A stretch of DNA of 64,000 nt, from the NCBI RefSeq assembly GCF_010015585.1, contig NW_022985096.1:1-64000 (forward strand), read 5' to 3'. The translations under genes and the position numbers were made by a program. The DNA is from Eremomyces bilateralis CBS 781.70. Taxonomy: Eukaryota > Ascomycota > Dothideomycetes > Eremomycetales > Eremomycetaceae. Positions 45,765 through 56,225 of the stretch are shown here, in pieces. Each line of letters opens with the position of its first letter. Positions within the stretch are counted from its first letter, which is position 1. The notes under the pieces were generated by a model that saw only the letters and a program-made list of their open reading frames with translations, was not told the origin of the DNA and searched no databases.

Positions 45765-45783
45765 TGGTCTTTGGGGTTCGGTG

Positions 45784-45791
45784 TGACGTCA
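45784..45791. promoter_or_regulatory. Perfect CRE palindrome TGACGTCA
   Basis: Exact ATF/CREB bZIP binding palindrome about 190 bases before the Hsp9/12 start codon. One of only three found in the window. Confidence 0.6.
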
Positions 45792-45965
45792 ATGCTTGGG
45801 CAAACACCAGAGTTGGAGGCAAGAATGGGGAATGTTCAGAATTGCATCCGTCACAGTCAATTTCGATGGAGCACCCATGACCACTGACCAGGTTTCAGTT
45901 CAATCGACGGAGTTTGCATCAAATTTAGCGTGCGTGGTGCATGGAATTGGATGTGCTCTAGACTA

Positions 45966-45973
45966 TGACGTCA
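45966..45973. promoter_or_regulatory. Perfect CRE palindrome TGACGTCA
   Basis: Second exact palindrome, about 370 bases before the Hsp9/12 start codon. Confidence 0.6.
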
Positions 45974-46317
45974 AATATTGATGGTCTTGATAGACTACGC
46001 TATTCACCACCTTAGGTACCGGTAACTATATCTACCCGTACTCAACCGAGGGTTGCCTTTAGATGTGCCTACTGGTAACTACGCAGTTACTATGATAAGT
46101 GGTAAGTACTGGTAGCTGCTACGGAGGACTGGGTCTTCATCCGGAAGTTACGAGTGTCTTCAGTGAGCACGTTGTCGCGTGGGATAGTGCCATTCTCATA
46201 GTTGTCAGATATATCTGACATCGACCGAGGGCTTGGAAAGTTCATAATACGCTTGACAGTCTATTTGCAGATAATACAGCGATGAAATAGGTACATATAC
46301 ACAGATACACGAGCCTC

Positions 46318-47103
46318 TCAAACTTTGTTCCTCATCATCTCCACGAACTGATCCCCTAACCCAACCGCCGCCATCGGATTCCCCCCGCTCACCACTTCCC
46401 GGTCCACCGTCACCCTCCCAATCTTCTCCCCTACCCCCTCCACCATTTTCGCCCCTGCCTCCCTCAGCGCCGTCTCCACCTTCGGAATATCCCCCCCGAG
46501 CACCCGATCCATCACCTTCTCCTCCACGTCGCTCCAGCTCGTGATCTGATACCCCTTATACGCGAACTCCTTCCCCCCCGCCCGCGTGCTCAGGAACGCA
46601 TACGGCCCGTGGCAGATCACCGCCGTAGGCTTCCCCCGCGCGTGGAAATGCCGCAAGATCCGCCCCAGCTCCTCGTCGTCGCCCAAATCCGTCAGCGGCG
46701 CGTGGCCCCCGGGGACAAACACCCCGTCGAACCCCTCCAGCTCCTCGTTGCTGATCTCTCCGAACCGTCGCGGCTTCGCGAACCCATTCTCGCGCTTCAT
46801 GCGGTCGATCAGCTCATTCTCGCGCTGGCGCTCGTAGAAGTTCCCGGCGAACGCGAGGAGTGACTCGCTGTTGGGGTCCGGGATAGGCTCGTAGCCGAGG
46901 GGGGAGGCGAAGGTGACTTCATAGCCGGCGGAGAGGAGGGTTTGGAGGGGTTTGGCGAGTTCGGTGAGGAAGTAGCCAGTGGGTTGGGCGACAGAATTGC
47001 CGGCGGAGGGGCCGGAGGTTTTTTTGAGTGGGAAGGAGCGGGCGTCGCTGAGGATGATGAGGACTTTGCCGGCGGGGGCAGTGGTGAGTGGTTTGGAGGA
47101 CAT
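46318..47103 (-). CDS. DJ-1/PfpI superfamily protein, Hsp31-like
   Basis: Class I glutamine-amidotransferase-like protein of the Hsp31 branch, whose members act as glutathione-independent glyoxalases (methylglyoxal to lactate) and stress chaperones. Single exon, 261 residues. The nucleophile elbow AVICHGP places Cys164 next to His165. Glu49 in TGYFLTELAKP is the expected acidic partner. PGGHAPLTDLGDD is the conserved loop preceding the elbow. No targeting signal is seen, so it is probably cytosolic. The upstream region has a perfect CRE palindrome and a TGACGTT half-site, in line with stress induction. Chaperone versus glyoxalase function cannot be told from sequence. Confidence 0.92.
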   Translation of the reverse strand: MSSKPLTTAPAGKVLIILSDARSFPLKKTSGPSAGNSVAQPTGYFLTELAKPLQTLLSAGYEVTFASPLGYEPIPDPNSESLLAFAGNFYERQRENELIDRMKRENGFAKPRRFGEISNEELEGFDGVFVPGGHAPLTDLGDDEELGRILRHFHARGKPTAVICHGPYAFLSTRAGGKEFAYKGYQITSWSDVEEKVMDRVLGGDIPKVETALREAGAKMVEGVGEKIGRVTVDREVVSGGNPMAAVGLGDQFVEMMRNKV

Positions 47104-47860
47104 AATGAGTAGGATAGGACGATTGGATGGGTGGGTATTGTTTAGCTTGATGATGGTGTTGGAATGGGAGGTTTGATCGGATGGACGTAGAAGTTGATAT
47201 ATCTATCCTTTCTTATGTAGCAGTTTCAATCTTATGATACAATGACATGACGGTGACGTTTTCGTTGAGATGATTTGCTGCAACTCATCCTTGCTGCCCT
47301 ACCTTCTCATTCATCGGGTCGCTAGGGAAGACATTCAAGTTCGGAAAGCCGACAATCCCGTTAATTATACCTACCGGTATCGCTTGAATGTGTTTCGGGG
47401 ACGTAATGGACTGAATTCTGCCTGGACCCGCCCTCAGCCTGGCAAAAAGACATGCTACAGGGGAGGTCTCCCCGCACCTTCGGCGCATTGGAAACATTTT
47501 TTCCGAATTGAAAGGATGGAGTACCGGTAGACGTGGTTGAAATCTGAGCTGTAATTAACTGTTGAAGTTTTGCAAACACGAACATGAACAGTGACGTCAA
47601 CTAGACGGAATATTAGTGGGTCCTGCAGGTGCCATGAAGTCTTTTGCTGTCTAAGGCGACAAGGCTCCAATATAATTAGGCTGTCAGGCAGCACTCCACT
47701 TCAAGTTCCAGCCACAGATTACGCCGACGACAGCGAGATAATTAATAAATATTCCAAAAAGGATCATGAACCGCTAAAGAAACTCCAGGTCATCATACGA
47801 CACCGAAACACTCGTCCGAGCACTTCAAAACAAGGAAGGACAGGTAGGAGATTGCTCTCA
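47104..47860. other. Upstream region of DJ-1/Hsp31 gene
   Basis: About 760 bases between the DJ-1-like start and the end of cryptochrome-DASH. Includes a TGACGTT half-site at 47254-47260 and the CRE palindrome at 47592-47599. No gene seen. Confidence 0.45.
47592..47599. promoter_or_regulatory. Perfect CRE palindrome TGACGTCA
   Basis: Third exact palindrome in the window, about 490 bases upstream of the DJ-1/Hsp31 start codon. Confidence 0.5.
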
Positions 47861-50156
47861 TCACTCCGCCTGACCCCGAACGCCACGCGAACCCGACCTG
47901 CTCCCTCTAGAACCACCTTGACCTCGTCCCCGTCCCTTCTCCCCGCCACCCCCTCTAGATTGTCCCCTCCCCCTTCCCCCCCGTCCCCTCGCTCTATTCT
48001 CTCCCCCCCCCCTCCCTACCGCACCCCCCCTGGCCCTCCTCCCTCCCTCCCTCGGCCTCCTCGCCACTTCAAACGGGATCCTCACCAACGGCCTCTCCAC
48101 CCATTCCACACCCTCCAGCCCTTCCCTCTCCTCCCCCTCCAACCTCCACCCCTGAAACACCCCCATCAACCCTTCCACACCCCCCTCCCCGACCCGCACC
48201 TCCCGCAACTCCGCCACCCACGCTCGCACGTACTCCCCCCGCCCATCGTACTCCACCGCCTGCTTCACCGGATTGAACACCCGCCCCTCCCGCGGATCGT
48301 TGCCCACCCCCGCCACGTACTGCCAGTTGCCCCAGTTGCTCGCCCCGTCGTAGTCCACGAGGCAGCACTCGTACCACTCCGCCCCCAGCCGCCAGTCGAC
48401 CCCGAGGTGCGATGGGGATGAGAGGAAGGACGCACAGTTTTGTCGCGCCCGGTTGGACGTGTAACCCGTCACGGCGAGCTCGCGCATCGAGGCGTCGATG
48501 AGCCCGATGCCCGTCGTGCCCGTGACGAAGCGGTGGAGCACCTGTTGCGTGGACAGAGCGAACGACGGCGCGTTGTTCGCGGAGGCGGGTAGCGTCGTAG
48601 GTTTCGGGGATGTTGACTCGGCTTCCTGTTGTTCAGTGAGGAAGCGCCAGGTCTTGGTGGGGGCGGACTTTGTCGGGGATGTGATGGTGGAGGTCGTCGA
48701 CTCCGAGCCGGCGGTCGTCGGCCGTGCGGACGCGCCGCGAAACCCATCGAGGAGGAATAGCCGCGCGCCGAACTTCTGCGCGCATAGGCGCATGTAGTCG
48801 CGCCAGAGGAGTTCGAACCGCACGCCCGCCGTACCCTCCGACTCCCCCCCGCCAAAGCCTGGCGCGGCCTTCCATTCATCCTCGTCATCGTCCGCCTCCT
48901 TGTCCGAGGACGCCGGGATCTTGCCCTCTTCGAACGCGTGCATCTGCCAGTGAACCCAGCGCGCAGTCAGCGCGCCGATGGCGAGATAGCCGGACAACTT
49001 CGTGCTGAAGTCCTCACCGACAAGGCCATTGCGCGTCTCATGGTAGAGGGTCATGGCGCCGGTGCGGAGCAGGTGCTGGACGCGATGCTGGCCGCGAGTT
49101 TCGCCACCGGAGAGGGGGTGGGCGTTGGTGACTTGTTTGGCGGTATAGGTGGACACCCAGTGTGCTTCGGAGGGGGCGGCGTTGAAGAAATTCAGCGCGG
49201 AATCGAGATCGAGGGGGCGGAGGAGTCGCTCGGTCAGGGTTTCTAGCGTGGTTGGGATCTCGTAAGGGGCGAATTGCGGGGGGATCAATGTGGAGGTGGG
49301 AAAGGGTGGTAGGGAGCCCTTCTGGGGAGCAGCGCGCACTGGCCGTGGTTTCGAGCGGAGCGGCTCGAGGGATTTGCGGAACGTGGTGTAGACGTCCGGG
49401 AGCTCGTTCATGGAGGAATACGGGAGATCGGCACTGAATGCTGTGAGTGTCTGCAGGCAACCGACCCCTGTGCAACGCGGGGGACTTACTCATCGACGAA
49501 GTATTTCTCGTCCCCGAAGAGACGGAATTGCTTCCCCCCATTTTCCAGGACGGCCTTAATCTGCGCTTCATCCTCCTTCTCTTCGGGTAGAGCGTCCGAT
49601 GTCATCCAGACGCCCACAAGTTCGAGTCGACCATCTTCTGTGGACAAAACGCTATCATCCCCTGCAACGAATTAGCATAAGCGAACGGAACGGCCTGAAC
49701 TTCACGGTGAGGTAACATACGCTCGAACTGCTCAATCATGTCGTCCAGGACCTCCGCTAACCGTCCCGCACGGATGACCAGATCACTCCCAAGCTTCTGG
49801 AAGGACTGTTTTAAGTCCCACACCGACTCCGCAGTGAACTTCGCGCGATGGGGCCCCGTCCTCGGGAAGTTTCCCACTTGGCTCCGGGCGGGTGCATAGG
49901 GTTTCCGAGAACCCGTCTCCCTAGTCCTCGCATCCTTGTGTAGGAACCCGCTCACGTCAACCTGCTGCGCCGGGAAGACGTACAAGGGAAGGAGATGGGT
50001 GAAGTCGGGAACGGGCTGGGATGATATGTGCTCCCCGCTATCACGGCCCTCGTATAGCCGTGCGACCTCGTCCAGGACGGGGTTATCCGTGACCCGCAGG
50101 TCACGACGCAGCAGGTAGATGAGCACCTTGGAGACTCCGGAGTTGGGTGATGCCAT
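47861..50156 (-). CDS. Cryptochrome-DASH (photolyase family)
   Basis: Flavoprotein of the photolyase/cryptochrome family; DASH members bind FAD and a folate antenna and repair UV dimers in single-stranded DNA. Three exons (50156-49721, 49661-49490, 49433-47861) give 726 residues. The third exon start is fixed by frame: only the CAG ending at 49434 continues into ADLPYSSMNELPDVY. The N-terminal antenna domain opens VLIYLLRRDLRVTDNPVL. The FAD domain holds FELLWRDYMRLCAQKFG, GNWQYVAGVGNDPREGR and the FNPVKQAVEYDGRGEYVRAW block. An insert rich in Thr/Ser/Pro (about residues 400-450) and a Gly/Arg tail of about 60 residues (RGG-type repeats) are additions found in fungal DASH proteins. ATG 50156 directly precedes the conserved start, although the frame stays open further upstream. 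Confidence 0.94.
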
Positions 50157-53033
50157 GATCAGGAGATGCGGAAAGACGTGGAGCAAATCAACTCTCCCAA
50201 TCAATGGCCCTGCGAATATGAAACGGGTCCGTCGTGCCGTTAAGTATCCCGTCCCATGCGGCTGGAGAGTCCCAAGGTGTTGGATCGGCCGCACACCCTA
50301 TCTCATCTTGATCATGCAGGCGAACACCAGATCTCAGCCACCAGATCGTAGGACCAGACCTTTTCTGGCCGTTCTCACCGGCAGGGCGATGGATACCAAC
50401 GAATAAGATCACGGATTCGCCACCAAGGGGGGCTTCTTGCGCGGCACAGTGAAACAATTGAACAAGGGAGCAAGGCAGGATGGAAGAACTAATGGCTGAC
50501 AGAACAATGAATGGTACTTGGTGACGAGATACGGAGGTCGGGCAACCTGACAATGACGAATTTCAAATGCAAAGCTCGCGGAAATCCGCAAGACCAATGC
50601 AGCAGCGACCCAAATCGGAAAGGAAAGAACGATTTTGACGCCAGATCTTCCCGCCCCTCTAAGGCTATGTGACGTGCAAGCGATAGAATATTGGAATTTG
50701 GAACTAATAATCTTTGGTGAACCGCCAGCTTGTCCCAGGAATCTAGGATCGTCAAACGGATCAACGAGGCGGGTGATCTACCCTCCCTTCCAACCGGAGA
50801 GACGAACCACCGAAACGCCTCACCTTGCGAGAAAAAATTAACCAATAAGATGGGTAGTAAAACCGATGCTGATTGTTGACTTTGGGGATTCCGCTCCAAT
50901 ACGATGGTACAACTTTCAAGCCTACAGGTCATATGCGGTGCTGCCATGCCATTTCCGAGTCCTTGGGTCATTTCTGATCTCTGTGCATAATGGGCAACCG
51001 AACATGCGGACACACAGGCACATGGGTACTCAGGAAAGGGAGAGGGAAAACCCGAGCCCTTGAAACCGGGAAATTTGCAGACGGGCAAGGGCTGGGAGGA
51101 AAAGCAATCAACGATACGAACCGGAGAGACTGGGCGTCGGGCTTCGATGACCGATCGCACAGGGGCCCGACGGAACCGAGAGAAGCCCGCATCGTCCGGT
51201 GCGGTACCTGGCCGAAATGAGCGGAGAGACATGAATCAATTATCAGTGACTTTCTGACGCGGCTCAAAGGGAATGCTACAGCCACTGGATCAAGGATGGT
51301 TCCCGGGCTCCCAGTATCGTCGTCAGAAAAAACGCGGGACGGGGGCACTGACCAATTCCTTGGCATCTAGTAACCAAACGCGAACCAAACGAACTAGCAC
51401 AAGCGCCCAACTGCAGTCTCGTTCCCTCGATTCAGGAGATGCCCCAAAGTGCAACGTCGCAGACTCGCAGTCCTCTGTCGCTTCCCAAGTGGAGATTGCT
51501 GATCTTCGCACGGCAAAAAAAAAAACAAAACCAAGGGAACAACCAGTCGCAACCGATGAGAAAGTCAGGACAAGCAATTACGCAACAGGTACACCAAAAA
51601 TAAAAGAACGAGGCGACAAGACGGGTCGTGCTGGTCGTCGGGATGGATAAGCGGTTGTAATGATTTGCTCGATCCGGGGGAATATCCAGGGATGGACGGA
51701 GATCGGGGCAATTAGAGCGCGGAGATCGTCAGGGATCCGGGCTGCAAGTGCAACTGAGCCGCTGGGCCCACTGCTTCTGCACCAGTGCGCCAACCCCGAC
51801 GACCCTTGTCTGCTTCATCCGATCCTCATGCGCCACACGCCCCGACACGCCAAGGCGAGCTAGCGTAAACCACCGACTGCAGGGATGCGACAGGGTTGAT
51901 CCGAGGATTTGGCTGGTGGGAACGGGTGGAACTTAGGGATTTGGGAAACGACGCTACCGGTACTTGCCGTGATCAGATCCTGATCTAAATTTTCCCCAAT
52001 CCACTGGTCAAGACGCATGAATCATGAGTGATGATCGTCACCGGATCACTGGGCTACCTTACTCGTACGTTTATTGAGATTTTGCTGGGACTTATCATTT
52101 ACTACTACTAAGTATCAGAGCTAGCTAGTCAAGCGCATGAAGATTTAAGACTGTATGAATCAAAGAATGGAGACGGTGATGACTTGGATGATTCATGACT
52201 CTGATGAGCGATATTGCGTGCAGACGACCGTGTTTGTTACTCTTCGCTGCCGTCCATCCGACCGCGCTCTCCGTTCGCTAAATGTCTGAACTCGGAAGTC
52301 CGAACACATCGGCAATCCAGATTTCAGCCAATCCCCACTCCATCCAGTCAGATCCGATCCTCCGAGTCCCTCCGCCCTGCTCTGCCATGCCAAGATCGCC
52401 GTCCTGCGTTCGACGCAGGTCTCGACCCAACTCGCCCCTCGGCCACGGCGGGATGCGGGCTTGCAGGTCAGTCGGTTTATCTATAGGACTGCGATGTGGT
52501 GCGGCGTCGAGAAGCAAGCAATCAAGCGGCGGGCAGGACGGAGCAGCTGTGACCTGGTATTCGGGATGCGGCGGGACTGATGCATGGCATTGCAGATTGC
52601 AACGGGTGTCGTACAGATTACAGAGGGAGACAGTGCACGAAGAAGCAAGTAAATAATGTTGCGATTTGGGAGTAGAATTCCATTACGGAATCAGATAGGC
52701 CATGACTTATCGGAGTGAGTGGTGGTGGCTGTTGGAGACGCGTAGCACAAGCCATGCAATTGTTTCCAGAATGTCGATCATCCAAAAACTCAATGGTGGT
52801 ACAATGTACATAATGACTTACATATTGACATGACAGAATCGAGGGTTGTGGCGGCGGTGCTTTTCTCAGAATTACTCAATCTCATCATTCAGCCGGACCA
52901 CAACATGCTTCTCCGCCCAGTGACACCCCTTCCTCTCTCCTACCACGGGTGACATCTCAACAAACCCCCCTAATCTCGATCCTGCCCCTCCACCGTGCAA
53001 CAAACAAGATCAATATCCACGCCACCACCAACC
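50157..53033. other. 2.9 kb gene-free region upstream of cryptochrome-DASH
   Basis: No recognisable gene despite several frames of 60-250 codons; none shows a domain or plausible exon structure. A TGACGTG half-site at 50670-50676 lies about 510 bases upstream of the cryptochrome start. An A-rich run is centred near 51520. It is far longer than most spacers here, so large regulatory DNA or a non-coding transcript is possible. Confidence 0.45.
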
Positions 53034-55103
53034 CTAACACACCGCCGTATGGATCGCCATTTTTCCCTGCTTTCGATCCTCCTCCACACTCCGCTTCCGC
53101 TTCTTCGTCGAATGCATTTTCTCCACGCTGTCCGCCGAGAGTGACTGCCACGCCGCCAGATCGCCCTCGCTTATCTGCATCACTGTCTCCGTCACTGATA
53201 CTAGGTCGCCGATCAGCCGGTCTATCAGGTCCATCGACACCGATTCGCGGACCACCACCCGGAGAATCTCCGTGTTCTGCTCGTTGGCGGGAAGCGGGTA
53301 GTCTGTGATTTATTGGTTAAGTTTGCTTTTTGGGGGGGGGGGGGGCTAGATTGGTTGCGCCATGTAGGGTTTGCGGTTTAGAGCTGAAGGACGCGAAGGC
53401 GATGGGTGGGTTTATTGGTGGTGTTGATGGCGATGATCGCTATTGAACTTACTCGGGACGATGTACTGCCGCGCTCGAAGCAGCTGGCTCACCGCCGCCT
53501 GCTTGACGTGCGGATACTCCTTCTTGAACTGCTCCGTGAACGCGAACGCGACCACCGGCAGCCCCTCGTTGTAATCCGCGCTGGACTCGCTGCGGACGAA
53601 TTCCTTTTGCCCATGGTACCCCCAGTCCCCCTTCTTCCGATGCACGTCGCTGAGGCACCGATACCAGCCCGTCGCTTCGAGGCTGCGGCTGAGTAGGCGC
53701 GCGACGGCGAGGCAGTTCTCCATGATGCGCTTGTACCCAGTGAACCCCAGGCGCATGAAGTTGAAGTACTGCACGACGACCTGGCCGCCCGGGCGCGAGA
53801 AGTTGAGAGTGTAGGATTCCTCCTTGCCGCCGAGGTAGTTGAGCTCGAAGACGAGATGCCTCGGGAGGTAGTGTTGGTCGCGGAAGATGATCCAGCCAAG
53901 GCCGGGCGAGACCAGTCCGTATTTGTGGCCTGAGACATTGATGGAGTGGACGCGCCGGATCTTGAAGTCCCTGCGCGATCGATTTGTATTAGACATCTGC
54001 ACGCCTCGTCGATCATCCAGTTTGCGAACTCACCATGCCCCCCCTCCAACTCCAGCGTCGGTAAACGGGGCAACGAGCCCTCCGCTCGCTGCATCCACAT
54101 GAATCGGCACATCCAGCCCCTTTTCCTTCTGTACCTCATCCAATAGCTCCGCGATTGTCTGCACCGGTTCGAAGTGGCCCGTATACGTTGATCCCAGGAT
54201 GATGTACACCCCAATGGTATTCTCATCCACATTCTCCTTCACCAGCCTCTCATCCAGCCGATGATGGCTCTCCTTCGACACCGGCAAGATCCTCGCTTCC
54301 ACCTCAAAGTACCGCGCGAACTTCTCCAACGCCACCTGTGCGTTCGCCCCCATGATGATGTTCGGTTTCGACGTGTCTTTCCCTTCGGCTTCACGCTTCT
54401 CTTTCCACCGCCGCTTCATTGCGAGCCCCCCAAGCTGGATCGCTTCCGACGACCCCGTCGTCGCCGTCCCGATGGCCCTTTCGCCCGGTTGGACGTGCCA
54501 GAGGTTCGCGAGGATGGAGACGCAGCGCGCGTGGATGTCCATGAGCGTGGGGTACTCGTCCGAGTCAGCGAGGTTCTTGTTGTAGTTGTCCTTGAGGAGC
54601 CGCTCCGCCTCCGGCTCGAGGTATGTGGAGACGAATCTACACGAACTTAGCTCCAACCCTCTCTCGTTCTATTCCATGCTATTTCCTTACGATGCCAGAT
54701 TGAGTGCCGGACGTCCTAATCCGTTAGATCGGGATGGGTCGTCCTTTCACCGGAATCTAGCACTCACCGTCTAGCGACAGTTCATCATCGAGGATCTGAC
54801 GCACGTCACTTGGATCCCCTCCATTGGTAGGGAGCCGAAACTTGCTCAGTTCAATAGAGCGACCATCTCGGGCGGTATACGGAGCAAAATGGGATACATG
54901 GCTCTTCGCATGTTTCCCACGCGGGGAGTCACGGAGGAGCTCAACCAGCTCTTCCGGATCGATCTGATCAAACAGTTAGGCCCAGGTTTGATAGTATGAA
55001 GGTTGTCACAAGAGAAAATAAAAGGGTAGGAGGGACAGTATGGATGTAGGTATTTTGAAGTTGATCAAGCAGCATTGAGACTCACGTGAGTGGACAGCGG
55101 CAT
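53034..55103 (-). CDS. Glutamate decarboxylase
   Basis: PLP enzyme making GABA from glutamate, entry step of the GABA shunt, used in stress tolerance and sporulation. Six exons (55103-55086, 54963-54768, 54715-54691, 54636-54034, 53970-53453, 53302-53034) give 542 residues. The 18-base first exon encodes MPLSTH, and the 25-base third exon (RPALNLA) is required to keep the family sequence LDGRPALNLASFVSTYLEPE. The substrate/PLP region has TATTGSSEAI, and HVDAASGG with the Asp that binds the pyridine nitrogen. The Schiff-base lysine is Lys297 in SGHKYGLVSPG. The C terminus is basic (STKKRKRS), then ends AVC. The last intron contains a 14-G run. A TGACGTGA-type site lies about 225 bases upstream of the start. 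Confidence 0.95.
53332..53345. repeat. G14 homopolymer inside an intron
   Basis: Fourteen consecutive G (C on the coding strand) in the last intron of glutamate decarboxylase, between donor 53452 and acceptor 53303. Prone to length slippage and sequencing error. Confidence 0.85.
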
Positions 55104-56225
55104 CTTTCAATGCGACACTACAGCGGCAGGTTTGATATGACCTATGAATTGCAGTAATTGGAAGCAAAGCAAAAGGACGGAGGTGGCAATTAGAAATGAA
55201 AAGGCAATTCAATGTTAAAGAAACCAGCCATTGCGTTGTTGCTTGCTCTTCGGTTTCATAAGGGAACACCGTTCTGATATCTGCCGGTAATATTGCGAGA
55301 ATGGTGATGGAGGAATGAAGTAACCGTCACGTCATATATCAGGAAAACCTGCCCGAAGCTGGAAATCTATTTACTGCTCATACCTATGAAAAGAAAAATA
55401 TGCAAACCTTCAAATTATATTCGGAGTCTAGTAATCCGCAGGTTCTTATGCTCGACTCCATATCCGCAGACGAAACAACAAATGAGAGGGGTTGATCATG
55501 AAGTCATCAAAAGCACGATTGGGGGTTACCTCTTGTTCGTTCATGAAATTTACGCTAGAACGTTGGAAGTCTAGATTATTGAGTCCTTCAAATATCGTCA
55601 GCATGGATACCTGAGATATCCATAAGTGTCTATCGTGGAATACCGGGACATAATACCTGCTACAATGCTGCCTCACTCAAGTTAATTGGCATCTTAACCA
55701 TCAAAATATCATCCAATTACTCCGTATTCCATCGGCGCTTTTGGTCGAATTAACGCCGACATCCTAAGTCTCACTGCTCTCGAATCTCGATAACCTAGGC
55801 TGCGTCATTCTTCCAAGCACGTCAGTCTAGTATAGAATCCCGATCTGCTACTTGTCGGATTCCGTCAGAGGCACATGGGATCGCGTCAAGACTCCAGTCT
55901 ATCTCGTAAGGATTTCTCAGTTGGACCATGAACAATTGGACACGGCAGATTGGCTGAAGCTCCTGGAACACGGAGCATACATCAACCCGATCGTCATCTG
56001 CGGGGCCGAAAGCTTGTATTCGTCATCATCTCATCGAGCTCTGCCCTGCCGGAGGCCTTGGAGCGAGCGACTCTCATGGTCTCACCACCACCATCCGATC
56101 TGTTCTAGTATACTGTAGTTTAGTTCATCTCTTCGCTTTGTGCTTCTTCTTTTCGTTCGTAGGTTTACCTTCATCATTTGTCAATTCGACTTGTTCTTCC
56201 ATACCCCGCCATTGAACCCACAAAC
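55104..56225. other. Divergent spacer, glutamate decarboxylase / fasciclin gene
   Basis: About 1.1 kb with two promoters. An open frame of 88 codons (55852-56118) lacks an ATG and any recognisable domain. No gene supported. Confidence 0.4.
55327..55334 (-). promoter_or_regulatory. CRE-like site TGACGTGA (minus strand)
   Basis: ATF/CREB-type variant octamer about 225 bases upstream of the glutamate decarboxylase start codon, identical to the variant at 45757. Confidence 0.4.

Larger units (their letters stand above)
45596..46317. other. Upstream region of Hsp9/12 gene
   Basis: About 720 bases holding the CRE-type sites annotated separately and three imperfect copies of TACYGGTARCT at 46017-46029, 46070-46082 and 46107-46120. 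A minus-strand ATAAAA lies near 45727, about 130 bases from the start codon, as a possible TATA-like element. Confidence 0.45.

Noticed and set aside
50489-51232. 247-codon minus-strand frame upstream of cryptochrome-DASH
   Set aside because: Composition looks random, no domain, no splice continuation.
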